From Scatosoma sp045594025 (lineage in GTDB: Bacteria > Bacillota > Clostridia > Christensenellales > Borkfalkiaceae): a stretch of DNA of 45,089 nucleotides. The position numbers and the translations under genes were made by a program. Shown piece by piece: positions 30,613-39,042 of this stretch. Location of the stretch: positions 1 to 45,089 of the forward strand of contig JAZNXS010000042.1 in the NCBI GenBank assembly GCA_045594025.1, written 5' to 3'. Numbering within the stretch: the first letter of the stretch is position 1; every line of letters starts with the position of its first letter. The notes below the pieces were generated by a model. The model was given only the letters and a program-made list of their open reading frames with translations, was not told the origin of the DNA and did no database searches.

Positions 30613-31887
30613 TTATGGAATAAAATGCAAAATGTCGACGAGAATGGCAAAGGCGAACAGGAAAATGATGCCGATAAAATGAATCATTGTTTCCACCTTG
30701 CGATTGACGGGCTTTTTGCGAATCCACTCGATGATGCAAAAAATCACTTTACTACCGTCGAGCGCAGGCACGGGCAACAGATTGAACACCGCCAAATTTA
30801 CCCCGATCAGCGCCGCGATATGCAAGGTAGAAAATGCGCCGCCCTTGATGGCGAGTTCCGCCGTTGTTTGAATGGTGGACACCGGCCCACCCACAGCGTC
30901 TACGCCCAGCTTGAACGTGATGAGTTCCCCAAGGGAACGAAGCACCAAACCCGCCAGCTTAAAGGAATATACAAAGGAATACCCGATGGTTTCAAAGAAA
31001 TTCTCGTTTGTAATCCCTGCCACGTTGACGTAGACGTACTCCGCTTCCTCCAATCCAAACGCCGTATACGCCGCCGCTAAATCATTCATGTTTTTAAAAT
31101 GACAATCAGTTAAAAGGGTAACGTTCAACGTCTTTTCCTGCCAAACGTCTTGCGCGTCTTTTCGAAGAATTTCCAACGTCACAACGTCCCCTGCCTTTTT
31201 CCCGGACAGCACGTTGCTGTAATCCGACGCCGTATACATCGCTTCCCCATCGACGCTCAAAATCAAATCGTTTGCCTGCAATACTTCTTCGGATAAGGTG
31301 GGCGCGTCCCCCTCACCTTTATAGGCTACGTACGGATGCACGCAACCATATACGCTGAACATGATAATCAAAAGCAGTAAACCAAGCAGGTAATTCATCG
31401 TTGCGCCTGCAATCAATACGATGATACGCTTCCAAGGCGCTTGATCGTTAAAACGCTCCCCTTTCGGCTCAGGATACTCTTCTTCCTGCCCCGTTTTATC
31501 CTCAGACATGCCCCCATCGTCCTCTTCTTTATCTAAGACATGGGTAGCTTCTTCATTCATTTCTGCAAACGGCTCTTCTACGGGCTCACGTACCGTTCTC
31601 TTTTGCTCTTCTTCCTCGTCGTAGTCCTCGCCGTCAAAGGCACAATAACCACCCAAAGGAATGACGCGCAGTGCGAAAATTTCGCCCGATTTTTTACTTC
31701 TTCGCTTGAAAATGGCAGGGCCAAAGCCTATGGAAAATTCGGTAATTTTAAAATGTAGAATTTTCCCTGCAACGTAATGCCCAAATTCGTGAATCGTGAT
31801 CATCGCCAACAAAATCAGAATCGCGATCACCACGCCCCCAACGCTCTGCATTACGCTTTTAAAATCAACTGCCAATAACGTATACAT
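30613..31887 (-). CDS. rseP: Site-2 intramembrane metalloprotease RseP/RasP
   Basis: 424 residues. The zinc site HEFGH is at residues 33-37 in the first membrane segment, and the second active-site motif NLLPVPALDGSKV is near 375-388. A PDZ domain lies between about 205 and 275. It cuts membrane-spanning anti-sigma factors and leftover signal peptides. An acidic, low-complexity insert of about 70 residues (near 79-148, DYDEEEEQKR to EPKGERF) sits between the first segment and the rest; typical family members lack it. The ATG has only a distant GAGGA (about 12 bases), so the start is a little uncertain. It is last in the pyrH-frr-uppS-cdsA-dxr-rseP order. Confidence 0.95.
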   Translation of the reverse strand: MYTLLAVDFKSVMQSVGGVVIAILILLAMITIHEFGHYVAGKILHFKITEFSIGFGPAIFKRRSKKSGEIFALRVIPLGGYCAFDGEDYDEEEEQKRTVREPVEEPFAEMNEEATHVLDKEEDDGGMSEDKTGQEEEYPEPKGERFNDQAPWKRIIVLIAGATMNYLLGLLLLIIMFSVYGCVHPYVAYKGEGDAPTLSEEVLQANDLILSVDGEAMYTASDYSNVLSGKKAGDVVTLEILRKDAQDVWQEKTLNVTLLTDCHFKNMNDLAAAYTAFGLEEAEYVYVNVAGITNENFFETIGYSFVYSFKLAGLVLRSLGELITFKLGVDAVGGPVSTIQTTAELAIKGGAFSTLHIAALIGVNLAVFNLLPVPALDGSKVIFCIIEWIRKKPVNRKVETMIHFIGIIFLFAFAILVDILHFIP

Positions 31888-31911
31888 AGTTTTTCTTATT
31901 CCTCACCCTTC

Positions 31912-33057
31912 TTACAACGCGTCCACGTATTCGCGCGCTGCCGCGCGAGCTCGCGCGTCTGTTTCCTCCAAAATTTGATAAGAATCCGTTGCCATACGCT
32001 CTGTCTTCGACAAAGCCGCCTCCATAGTTTTTGCAATCGTGGGGAAAGCTATCCGTCCATCTAAAAATGCGCGCACAGCCACTTCACCTGCCCCGTTTAA
32101 GGCGCAGGGATAATTATCCCCCATCTCCAACGCCGTCAGTGCCAAATCGTAGCAGGGAAATCTCTTTCTTTCTAAAGGTAAAAATCGAATATTGCCAAGC
32201 GTTTCAAAATCCAACGGCTTTAAACCGCAATCCAAACGTGCGGGATAGGTCAACGCAAGCTGAATGGGCAACTCCATCGTGGGATAACTCATCTGCGCCA
32301 TGACGCAACCGTCGGCAAATTCCACCATGGAATGAATGATGCTTTCGGGTTGCACGACCGTATGAATTTTTTCCAAAGGCGCGTCGTATAACCACCTCGC
32401 CTCAATCACTTCAAAGCCTTTATTGAGCAGGGTTGCGCTGTCGATCGTAATCTTAGCGCCCATCTGCCAAGTGGGATGCTTGAGTGCGGACGACGGCGTT
32501 ACACTTCTTAACTGTTCCTCCGTGTACGAATAGAAAGGGCCGCCGCTTGCCGTAATAATCAATCGATTGAACGGTGCGCTCGCGCGGAAATTCAATGCTT
32601 GCCACAATGCAGAATGCTCGCTATCCACGGGCATTAAATCCACACCTGCCCCCTTGATTTGGCGCATAACCAACTCTCCGCCGCACACCAAAGTTTCCTT
32701 GTTTGCCAAGGCTATATCTTTTTTGAGTTCCACTGCTTTTAAGCTGTATTTCAAGCCTGCAAAGCCCGTCGCCGCAATAAACGCCACGTCTCCGTAGGCA
32801 ATCGCCTCTTGCGCGGCTTGCTCGCCATAGCCAAACTTTACCCCTTGAGGGATTTGATCTGCAATCGCCTTGCCTGCTTTTTCATCTGCCAACGCCGCGT
32901 ACTTAGGCAAAAACTCCTTTACCTGCGCTAAAAAGACGCCCGCAGATGCGTTTGCTACGATGCTTTCAATTTTAAATTTGTCGGGATGTCGACGGACAAC
33001 CGAGCAGACCTGTCTACCGATAGAACCCGTCGAACCAATCAACGAAACCGTTTTCAC
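31912..33057 (-). CDS. dxr: 1-deoxy-D-xylulose 5-phosphate reductoisomerase
   Basis: 381 residues, normal for DXR. It has the NADPH-binding start SLIGSTGSIGRQ, the metal/substrate motif PVDSEHSALWQ, and ITASGGPF. It makes 2-C-methyl-D-erythritol 4-phosphate, the committed step of the MEP isoprenoid pathway that feeds UppS two genes upstream. The start codon is GTG at 33057, supported by AGAGGGGG nine bases upstream and by the fit of KTVSLIGSTG. It lies 24 bases from both neighbours cdsA and rseP. Confidence 0.96.
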   Translation of the reverse strand: MKTVSLIGSTGSIGRQVCSVVRRHPDKFKIESIVANASAGVFLAQVKEFLPKYAALADEKAGKAIADQIPQGVKFGYGEQAAQEAIAYGDVAFIAATGFAGLKYSLKAVELKKDIALANKETLVCGGELVMRQIKGAGVDLMPVDSEHSALWQALNFRASAPFNRLIITASGGPFYSYTEEQLRSVTPSSALKHPTWQMGAKITIDSATLLNKGFEVIEARWLYDAPLEKIHTVVQPESIIHSMVEFADGCVMAQMSYPTMELPIQLALTYPARLDCGLKPLDFETLGNIRFLPLERKRFPCYDLALTALEMGDNYPCALNGAGEVAVRAFLDGRIAFPTIAKTMEAALSKTERMATDSYQILEETDARARAAAREYVDAL

Positions 33058-33081
33058 AAGCTTCTTCCCCCTCTTAGGTAT

Positions 33082-33978
33082 TTATACGATGAAACAAACG
33101 AAAATATACGCAAGATATGCAACTACCGTAGCAAAAAGCGAGCTATCCAAGCGATCCAAAGCACCGCCGTGACCGGGCATGATGTTGCCCATGTCCTTAA
33201 TGCCAAGCTTGCGCTTGATGCAGCTTTCCACCAAATCGCCGAACATGGTCACAAGCGAGCCCACCAAACCAACGGCGAGATATACAGGCAACCAAATATA
33301 CATCTGTTCGTACGTGCCTACCGTTGCGTTATAGATAAAATAGACAGCCGCCGCCCCAAGCATACCGCCAACCAAACCGCCGACTGCGCCAACCACCGTC
33401 TTGTTCGGGCTGAGCACGGGCGCCATCTTTTTCGGGAAATACTTTCTCAAAAAACGACCTGCTACGTATGCAATCGAATCCGCGCAAGGCGTGATGACGA
33501 ATACGAATAAAAGGAGAACCCTGGAATCGAATGCAAATTTTTCATAACCGATGGGCGCCGCCGCATGATTGACAATAGACAAGAGCGCCAAAAACAGCGT
33601 GGGATATACCGCCGAGAGCAGGGAAATTCCCAGCCCTTCCAACGAGGTTTCTTCATGTCTGCTGACTAAAAGGCTCAAAAGAAGCGCGCTCAATGCAAGT
33701 ACGCAAGCGCCGATTGCCGTAAACCCTGCGCCGAAGAAAAATTCACTAAGTGCCGTCGCAGGAATACATACCGCCGTAAATGCGTATACGAGAATGCGTT
33801 CTGCTTTCGTTGTCATCTCCTTCGTTGCACGAAGCATTTCAAACGTCCCCAACAACGCAAAGGCGTAAATCAACCCATCAAAACAAAAATCTCCATAGGT
33901 GGGAATGCACACCTTCAAGGCGTAAAACGCCACCAAAATCGCCATATAACATGCGCCTGAAATCGTCCTTATTTTCAT
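33082..33978 (-). CDS. cdsA: Phosphatidate cytidylyltransferase CdsA
   Basis: 298 residues, with about eight hydrophobic segments. The C-terminal signature KRKLGIKDMGNIMPGHGG then ALDRLDS is diagnostic, with the metal-binding D in FGDLVES before it. It makes CDP-diacylglycerol from phosphatidic acid and CTP in the membrane, the precursor of phosphatidylglycerol and cardiolipin. AAGGAGAG precedes the ATG. A hairpin in the 97-base gap to uppS may attenuate it. Confidence 0.96.
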   Translation of the reverse strand: MKIRTISGACYMAILVAFYALKVCIPTYGDFCFDGLIYAFALLGTFEMLRATKEMTTKAERILVYAFTAVCIPATALSEFFFGAGFTAIGACVLALSALLLSLLVSRHEETSLEGLGISLLSAVYPTLFLALLSIVNHAAAPIGYEKFAFDSRVLLLFVFVITPCADSIAYVAGRFLRKYFPKKMAPVLSPNKTVVGAVGGLVGGMLGAAAVYFIYNATVGTYEQMYIWLPVYLAVGLVGSLVTMFGDLVESCIKRKLGIKDMGNIMPGHGGALDRLDSSLFATVVAYLAYIFVCFIV

Positions 33979-34020
33979 TCGTCTCTCCTTAAGTAAAACT
34001 GTCTATCCTTCAAAAAGGCA

Positions 34021-34065
34021 AGGGGCAAAGCCTCCACACCATTTAGTGGACGCATACCTGCCCCT
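34021..34065 (-). terminator. Hairpin between uppS and cdsA, possible attenuator
   Basis: AGGGGCA and TGCCCCT close a loop that contains CCAC/GTGG. The minus strand continues TGCCTTTTTG. It may reduce read-through into cdsA. Confidence 0.5.
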
Positions 34066-34075
34066 TTGTTTTATC

Positions 34076-34804
34076 TTATTTGTTGTCTTTTAATTGTTCA
34101 TCCGTCTTCCCAAAACGTCTTGTGCGTTTAGAAAATTCAAGGATTGCTTTATCCAAATCCCTATCGGAAAATTCAGGGAACATTTTCTTGGAAAAATACA
34201 GTTCTGCATACGCTGCTTGGTATAAAAGGAAATTGGAAAGCCGTACCTCTTTACCCGTGCGGATAATCAAATCCGGATCGGGCACTTCGCCCGTATAAAG
34301 GAGCTTTGCAAAGCTTTCTTCCGTCACCTTTTCCCCTTTTTCAATCGCCGCATTTACCGCATGCACGATTTCGTCGCGCGCGCCATAGCAAACCGCTACG
34401 TTGATGCCTTTCCCTTCGAAATGCGCCGTTTCCGCCTCGCTTTCGCGCAGGATTTGCACCAAGTCTTCGGGTAAAAGTGAAATATCGCCGATTGCGCGCA
34501 AACGCACGCCGCGTGCGCACACTCTGCCCAGATATTCCTTAAAGTGGTTGCGGAATAAGCTGAACAATCCGTCCAGCTCTTCCTTCGGCCGCTTTAAGTT
34601 CTCTGTGGAAAGCGCGTAAACCGTGATGTACTCCACCCCTAGCTCAAACGCGCGCTCCATGAGCCCGATCATGCGTTCCATGCCGTGCTTATGCCCCACC
34701 GAACGAGGCAACAGGCGCTTCTTTGCCCAGCGCCCGTTTCCGTCCATAATGATGGCAATATGTTTGGGAATATTCACTCCCTCTAACCGCTTATTTCCTC
34801 TCAT
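34076..34804 (-). CDS. uppS: Isoprenyl transferase (undecaprenyl diphosphate synthase)
   Basis: 242 residues. HIAIIMDGNGRWAKKR carries the catalytic aspartate; SVGHKHGMERM, YTVYALSTENLKRP and IIRTGKEVRLSNFLLYQAAYAELYF are the other conserved regions of cis-prenyltransferases. It condenses isopentenyl diphosphate onto farnesyl diphosphate to give the C55 carrier used for peptidoglycan. No good ribosome site precedes the ATG at 34804, but it starts three bases after the frr stop (TAAGCCATG), so it probably relies on translational coupling. Confidence 0.95.
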   Translation of the reverse strand: MRGNKRLEGVNIPKHIAIIMDGNGRWAKKRLLPRSVGHKHGMERMIGLMERAFELGVEYITVYALSTENLKRPKEELDGLFSLFRNHFKEYLGRVCARGVRLRAIGDISLLPEDLVQILRESEAETAHFEGKGINVAVCYGARDEIVHAVNAAIEKGEKVTEESFAKLLYTGEVPDPDLIIRTGKEVRLSNFLLYQAAYAELYFSKKMFPEFSDRDLDKAILEFSKRTRRFGKTDEQLKDNK

Positions 34805-34807
34805 GGC

Positions 34808-35377
34808 TTAAACGGTCATCAGTTCCTTTTCTTTCGCAGAAATCAATACTTCCAACTTAGACATATAGCCGGAAATCAACTTTTCAACGTCTGCTTCGCA
34901 GCCTGCCGCTTCGTCTTCGGAAAGCTCCTTCGCCGTCTTCATCTTCTTGATGGTATCCATACCTTCACGGCGATGGTTACGGATGGCAACCTTGGAGTCT
35001 TCCCCCATCTTCTTCGCTTGCTTTACAAGCTCACGACGGCGTTCTTCCGTCATATCAGGGAATACCAAACGGATTACGTTACCGTCGTTGGAAGGGGTAA
35101 GACCGATGTTCGATTGCAAAATCGCCTTTTCTACAGCTTTCAAAAGGGATTTATCCCAAAGGCTGATTTGCAAGCATTTTGCGTCTAAAGCCGCTACGTT
35201 GCCAAGCTCGATCAATTTGCTCATGCCGCCGTAAGCTTCTACTTCCAAACGGTCCAAAATTCTGGGATTTGCTCTGCCCGTACGGATTGCGCCGTAGTCT
35301 CTATCCAAAGCGTTTACAGTGTTTTCCGCTTTTTCTTCCAATTCGAGCATCATTTCTTCAATTCTTTCATCAATCAT
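34808..35377 (-). CDS. frr: Ribosome recycling factor
   Basis: 189 residues. YGAIRTGRANPRILDRL and the C-terminal helices of the three-helix bundle (NVIRLVFPDMTEERRRELVKQ region, about residues 95-115) match RRF. With EF-G it splits post-termination ribosomes. AAGGAG is placed eight bases before ATG. It lies 45 bases after pyrH. Confidence 0.97.
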   Translation of the reverse strand: MIDERIEEMMLELEEKAENTVNALDRDYGAIRTGRANPRILDRLEVEAYGGMSKLIELGNVAALDAKCLQISLWDKSLLKAVEKAILQSNIGLTPSNDGNVIRLVFPDMTEERRRELVKQAKKMGEDSKVAIRNHRREGMDTIKKMKTAKELSEDEAAGCEADVEKLISGYMSKLEVLISAKEKELMTV

Positions 35378-35422
35378 GATTATTTCTCCTTATTCTTCGG
35401 TTATATTTTTTATCCGTATTGA

Positions 35423-36130
35423 TTATACCTCGATGATGGTGCCGAGTTTCTCTCCGCACACCGCCCTCACGATCGAGTTTTCTTCGTTTAAGCCGAATGC
35501 CAAAGTAGGCACGTCGTTTTCCATGCACATCGTTGCCGCCGTGAAGTCTATTACTTTCAAATTGCGGTTGATGATGTCGGCGTATTTGAGCACTTCATAC
35601 TTCTTCGCCTCGGGGTTGATTTTGGGATCGGAATCGTAGATACCGTCAACGTTTTTCGCCATTAAAAGGATATCTGCGTCGATTTCACATGCGCGAAGTG
35701 CAGCCGCCGTATCCGTGGAACAATAGGGGTTCCCCGTACCGCAAGCAAAGATGACCACTCTGCCCATTTCAAAATGACGGAGCGCCTTTCTCAAAATCAA
35801 AGGCTCTGCCAAGGAAATCATATTCAGCGCCGTTTGCACGCGTACGGGTACACCGCGCTGTTCGATTGCGTCCATCATCGCCAAGGAGTTCATTACCGTT
35901 GCCAGCATACCCATGTGATCTGCCGTTGCGCGATCCATATTGGTGCCCTGACGGCCTCTCCAAAAGTTACCGCCGCCAATGACAAGCCCCACTTCTACAC
36001 CCATGTTGTGGATTTCAACAATTTGATCCACAACGGGGGCGATTACTTCGTGGTTTAACCCGAATCTTTGGTCCCCTGCCAAGGCTTCTCCTGAAAGTTT
36101 CAATAGAATTCTTTTGTATTTAGGCTGCAT
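35423..36130 (-). CDS. pyrH: UMP kinase
   Basis: 235 residues, amino acid kinase fold. KRILLKLSGEAL, GLVIGGGNFWRGR, and DADILLMAKNVDGIYDSDP are family motifs. It phosphorylates UMP to UDP and is regulated by GTP and UTP in other bacteria. AGGAGG lies about ten bases before the ATG. It starts the pyrH-frr-uppS-cdsA-dxr-rseP cluster; rpsB and tsf, often upstream, are absent here. An extended -10 promoter lies about 100 bases upstream. Confidence 0.97.
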   Translation of the reverse strand: MQPKYKRILLKLSGEALAGDQRFGLNHEVIAPVVDQIVEIHNMGVEVGLVIGGGNFWRGRQGTNMDRATADHMGMLATVMNSLAMMDAIEQRGVPVRVQTALNMISLAEPLILRKALRHFEMGRVVIFACGTGNPYCSTDTAAALRACEIDADILLMAKNVDGIYDSDPKINPEAKKYEVLKYADIINRNLKVIDFTAATMCMENDVPTLAFGLNEENSIVRAVCGEKLGTIIEV

Positions 36131-36232
36131 GTCAACCCGTCCTCCTTCATCAAGTGAAAATACAACGCGCTTTTCCTACGCAAAAACATAGTTTTTGAGC
36201 GCCTTTTTTCGCCCACATTGACCATTTTATCT

Positions 36233-36241
36233 ATTATAGCA
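36233..36241 (-). promoter_or_regulatory. Extended -10 promoter of the pyrH cluster
   Basis: Minus-strand TGCTATAAT (TATAAT at 36233-36238). A good -35 box at 17 bp is lacking, as is usual for TGn-extended promoters. The leader is about 100 bases. Confidence 0.7.
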
Positions 36242-36376
36242 TATTTCCGTCAAGAAATCTATACTATTTACGAAAAATTTTTCCCGATTTTGTATTTTTT
36301 TAGGATTTTTCCGCGGAGCTTTCTTTGCCATACACAACCAAGAGGCATAAAGTCCAGATGGGACGTCAATGCGTTG

Positions 36377-36513
36377 GCAAGATGATCTTGCAGCCAGACT
36401 TAGTGTCTTATTACACGTTTCTATAGATGGATTCGTTCATACCCATTCGTGATATGCGAAACAAACTATAAAAACGTCTATAACACTCATTACTGCGTCC
36501 AACGTCAGGTTGG
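36377..36513. repeat. Family A element, single diverged copy (A4)
   Basis: It starts with a perfect GCAAGAT-G-ATCTTGC hairpin, then CTTAGTGTCTTATTACACG, identical to the start of the array at 24539. The long stem is ACGTTTCTATAG with CTATAAAAACGT, and the last hairpin is CCAAC-GTCAG-GTTGG. These differ from the 24.5-kb copies on both sides of each stem. Its last base is the first base of B1. Bases 36242-36376 show nothing else. Confidence 0.8.
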
Positions 36514-36637
36514 TAAAACGTAGAGATACGAGCAAGACAAGGAGGACGCGGCTTTGTTGCCGGGAGTGTACTAGCCGTACACGACCAAAATAAAACGCAA
36601 GTCCGACGAAGTATTGCGACGTATATATACGTTTTAC
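36513..36637. repeat. Family B element (B1) flush with a stop codon
   Basis: 125 bp bounded by perfect 10-bp complementary ends GTAAAACGTA and TACGTTTTAC. The central hairpin is GTGTAC-TAGCC-GTACAC. It begins one base past the stop codon of the gene at 36638 on the minus strand. Confidence 0.85.
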
Positions 36638-36847
36638 TTACCAGTCTTGCTTTTTCAAAGACTTATCCTTCACATCATCGTAGAATGCGAAATAGCGTTC
36701 TTTGAACGCCTCGGGGGTGAGAGGCAACGGCTCGCCACTCGATTGCATTTCCTCTAAAAGCTCTTGCAATTCCTCAGGCGTAAAATCCCCGAGCTCCGTT
36801 TCTTCCCCATACGTTTGCAGTAATTTTAATAAATCCAATTCCGACAT
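36638..36847 (-). CDS. Small acidic hypothetical protein
   Basis: 69 residues, start ATG 36847 overlapping the upstream stop by one base (TAATG), so it is translationally coupled to the PHP phosphatase gene. AGAGGT lies ten bases upstream. The protein is strongly acidic in its middle (GEETELGDFTPEELQELLEE) and more basic at the end (KDKSLKKQDW). It has no signal peptide or membrane segment. I do not recognise it. A longer upstream frame exists but lies wholly inside the phosphatase gene. Family B element B1 follows the stop directly. Confidence 0.75.
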   Translation of the reverse strand: MSELDLLKLLQTYGEETELGDFTPEELQELLEEMQSSGEPLPLTPEAFKERYFAFYDDVKDKSLKKQDW

Positions 36848-37674
36848 TATAATGCAACCTCTGTATATATTCCTCGATGGGGAACCGTGAAATGGGTAAA
36901 GCCTATGCTTTTTAACATTTCCACCGTCTCCGTCCATTTATCCCCTACGCGTTCGACAAAATGCGCATCCGATCCAAAGCAGATTTTTCTTCCGCCCAAT
37001 TGGAAATACCTCTCTAACAGTACTTTTGAAGGCATCGTTTTGTTTTCCAATTTCTTGTTCGCCGTGTTTACTTCTAGGATTTTATTCTTTTGAATGATTG
37101 TCAAAAAAATATCGTCTAGCTCTTTTCCGCATTCCGCTAAATCAAACCGCTTATCCTCAAACGGCACGTACCGCGCCACGTAACCGATATGCCCTACTAC
37201 GTCATAAGGATACGGCACATCCAAACTCTTGCGGACAAGATTTAAATAGCTTTTATAGATTTCCAGTTTATCTCCAATAAACTTCGTTCTTGCATAGTCC
37301 CTGCCAAATTCGCCATGAACACTGTTGATCACGTAATCAGGGCGGTACTTTTCACAAAGCGCCAAGTATTTTTTCTGCGTATGCTCGCAGACGGAAAATC
37401 CAAATTCTGCGCCGACTGAAACGTTCATCGCCCCCTCGTAGTCCTCTTGTAAATGCCGAAGCGTATGAAAATATTCCTCCACGCCGCCGTTTCTCGTCTT
37501 AGCGTATTCCTCTTCCGTCATCAACGTCTCGTCATAATCGTAATCGAAGTGATCGCTGATCCCGAAAAAGGAAATCCCTTTATGATACGCCGTTTCCAAC
37601 ATCTCGGACGGCGTGTTTTTTCCGTCGTGCGAAAATGTGGTGTGCGTATGTAGATCGATAAGAAATTTATCCAT
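36847..37674 (-). CDS. PHP-domain histidinol-phosphatase-like protein
   Basis: 275 residues. Metal ligands of the PHP fold are in IDLHTHTTFSHDGK near residue 6, ISDHFDYD near 41, INSVHGEF near 118, and CFGSDAHF near 237. It resembles HisK/HisJ histidinol-phosphate phosphatases, the step before histidinol in histidine synthesis; other PHP phosphoesterases share the motifs, and no his genes are nearby, so the substrate is uncertain. The chosen ATG has a weak GGATAG site. The promoter is TTGCGA, 17 bp, TATAAT with an extended TG. It is co-transcribed with the small acidic protein. Confidence 0.85.
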   Translation of the reverse strand: MDKFLIDLHTHTTFSHDGKNTPSEMLETAYHKGISFFGISDHFDYDYDETLMTEEEYAKTRNGGVEEYFHTLRHLQEDYEGAMNVSVGAEFGFSVCEHTQKKYLALCEKYRPDYVINSVHGEFGRDYARTKFIGDKLEIYKSYLNLVRKSLDVPYPYDVVGHIGYVARYVPFEDKRFDLAECGKELDDIFLTIIQKNKILEVNTANKKLENKTMPSKVLLERYFQLGGRKICFGSDAHFVERVGDKWTETVEMLKSIGFTHFTVPHRGIYTEVAL

Positions 37675-37874
37675 AACTATCCATAACCGCCGTCGCTTTA
37701 TTTTTATTGGATTTATTATACCACATTTTCCACCATCTCGCAAGTGTGTAAGGGCGCGGATATAAATTTTTTATGGAAAATTGCCAAATATTTCTGCGCT
37801 TGGATTTTGCTTATTTGCACACTCACCACATACCTGCCCTGCCCATTTTTTCCTTTTTTACCGATTTTCTCCTA

Positions 37875-37903
37875 TTGACAAACCCGAATTTTGTCGATAA
37901 AAT
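37875..37903 (+). promoter_or_regulatory. Promoter of the NlpC/P60 gene
   Basis: TTGACA (37875-37880), 17 bp, TAAAAT (37898-37903). The leader is about 130 bases and can form GGAGAG/CTCTCC, but I see no c-di-AMP riboswitch core. Bases 37675-37874 hold the divergent PHP gene promoter and nothing else visible. Confidence 0.8.
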
Positions 37904-38039
37904 AGCTACGATGGCGGAGAGCGCTTCCTTTCTTTATTTGCACCCCTTTGTATTGGAGAGGAATACAAATAGACACGTCGCGTCTCTCCTACCGATCCAC
38001 AAGCGCCTCCGCTATCATTTTATTTTGTGAGGTATTGAT

Positions 38040-38975
38040 ATGAAAAGAATAAAAACGATGGCTGTTTTACTGCTGGCAATTGCCTTTTTAGCCCCCACCT
38101 TCGCCTGCCAAAGCGAAGCCCTTCTCCCAGAACATTCTTCAACGGAAAGCGAATCCTTTGAAGGCGGACAAGTAGACTCTTCCCCTGAAAGCTCCACACC
38201 GCCCGAAAGTTCCGCCCCTCCCAGCTTGGAAGAATCAACCCCTCCGGCAACAGAGCCCTCCACCCCTTCAACTCCTTCTACTCCCACAACTCCATCTACC
38301 CCTTCCACGCCGAGTACTCCGCAAACGCCGACGGTATCCGATAAAGCGCAATACATACGTTGCACGGGCGATAACGTCAATATACGTTCGGGCGCAGGCA
38401 CGAATTACACCGTATTGGGCAGCGCACAAGAGGGCACCATGTACGCGGTTATCGGAAAATCAGGCAGCTGGTACAAAACCTATTACCGCAATAAAATCGC
38501 CTATATCTACGCAGAATATGCATCCGTACTTACCTTGGAAAAAGCCGAACAAGACTCCATTGAAAGCGTGATCGAGGAAGGCTATAAATTGATAGGCGTT
38601 CCCTACGTATACGGCGCAGTGCGCTTGCATGATGGCAAAGGGAAACTCCTGTCCGGATTTTCCGCGCAAAAATTTGATTGTTCCTCTTTGATTCAATATA
38701 TTTTTTACAAAGGCGCGGGGACTCTGTTAAACGTTAACACTCGCACGCAAGTCACGCAAGGCAAGTACGTGAAAAAGAGCGACTTGCAACGGGGCGACTG
38801 CATCTTCTTCACCAACGCCGAACGGCAACACAACAAGGGCATCGAGCGAATCGGGCACGTGGCGTTATACTTGGGCAATAACTACATTCTCCACACAGCC
38901 TCCGACTATGCACGCATTGAAAAAATGTCCTCGCAGCGTTGGGGATACTACGTGGAAGCCCGTCGTTTTCTCTAA
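38040..38975 (+). CDS. Secreted SH3b-NlpC/P60 peptidoglycan hydrolase
   Basis: 311 residues. A signal peptide ends in PTFAC (C23), a possible but imperfect lipobox. Residues about 24-103 are a Ser/Thr/Pro linker with TPSTPSTPTTPSTPSTP repeats, which would cross the wall. An SH3b domain follows (about 105-165, NVNIRSGAGTNYTVLG). The NlpC/P60 domain runs to the end with catalytic C214 in FDCSSL, H273 in IGHVALYLG and H285 in ILHTAS. Such enzymes cut peptide bonds in peptidoglycan stems, often between D-Glu and the diamino acid. GAGGT precedes the ATG by six bases. Single gene with its own promoter and terminator. Confidence 0.93.
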   Translation: MKRIKTMAVLLLAIAFLAPTFACQSEALLPEHSSTESESFEGGQVDSSPESSTPPESSAPPSLEESTPPATEPSTPSTPSTPTTPSTPSTPSTPQTPTVSDKAQYIRCTGDNVNIRSGAGTNYTVLGSAQEGTMYAVIGKSGSWYKTYYRNKIAYIYAEYASVLTLEKAEQDSIESVIEEGYKLIGVPYVYGAVRLHDGKGKLLSGFSAQKFDCSSLIQYIFYKGAGTLLNVNTRTQVTQGKYVKKSDLQRGDCIFFTNAERQHNKGIERIGHVALYLGNNYILHTASDYARIEKMSSQRWGYYVEARRFL

Positions 38976-38990
38976 GTGCGCTTGCATATT

Positions 38991-39028
38991 AAAACGACCT
39001 AACTATTATACGGTAGGTCGTTTTATTT
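38991..39028. terminator. Bidirectional terminator
   Basis: AAAACGACCTA and TAGGTCGTTTT, 11 bp, T-rich on both sides. Shared by the convergent NlpC/P60 and ComF genes. Confidence 0.9.
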
Positions 39029-39042
39029 CATCTCGTACATGG

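Noticed and set aside
37904..38039. A c-di-AMP (ydaO-type) riboswitch before the NlpC/P60 gene
   Set aside because: Such genes often carry one, but the conserved core blocks are absent and no terminator lies in the leader.
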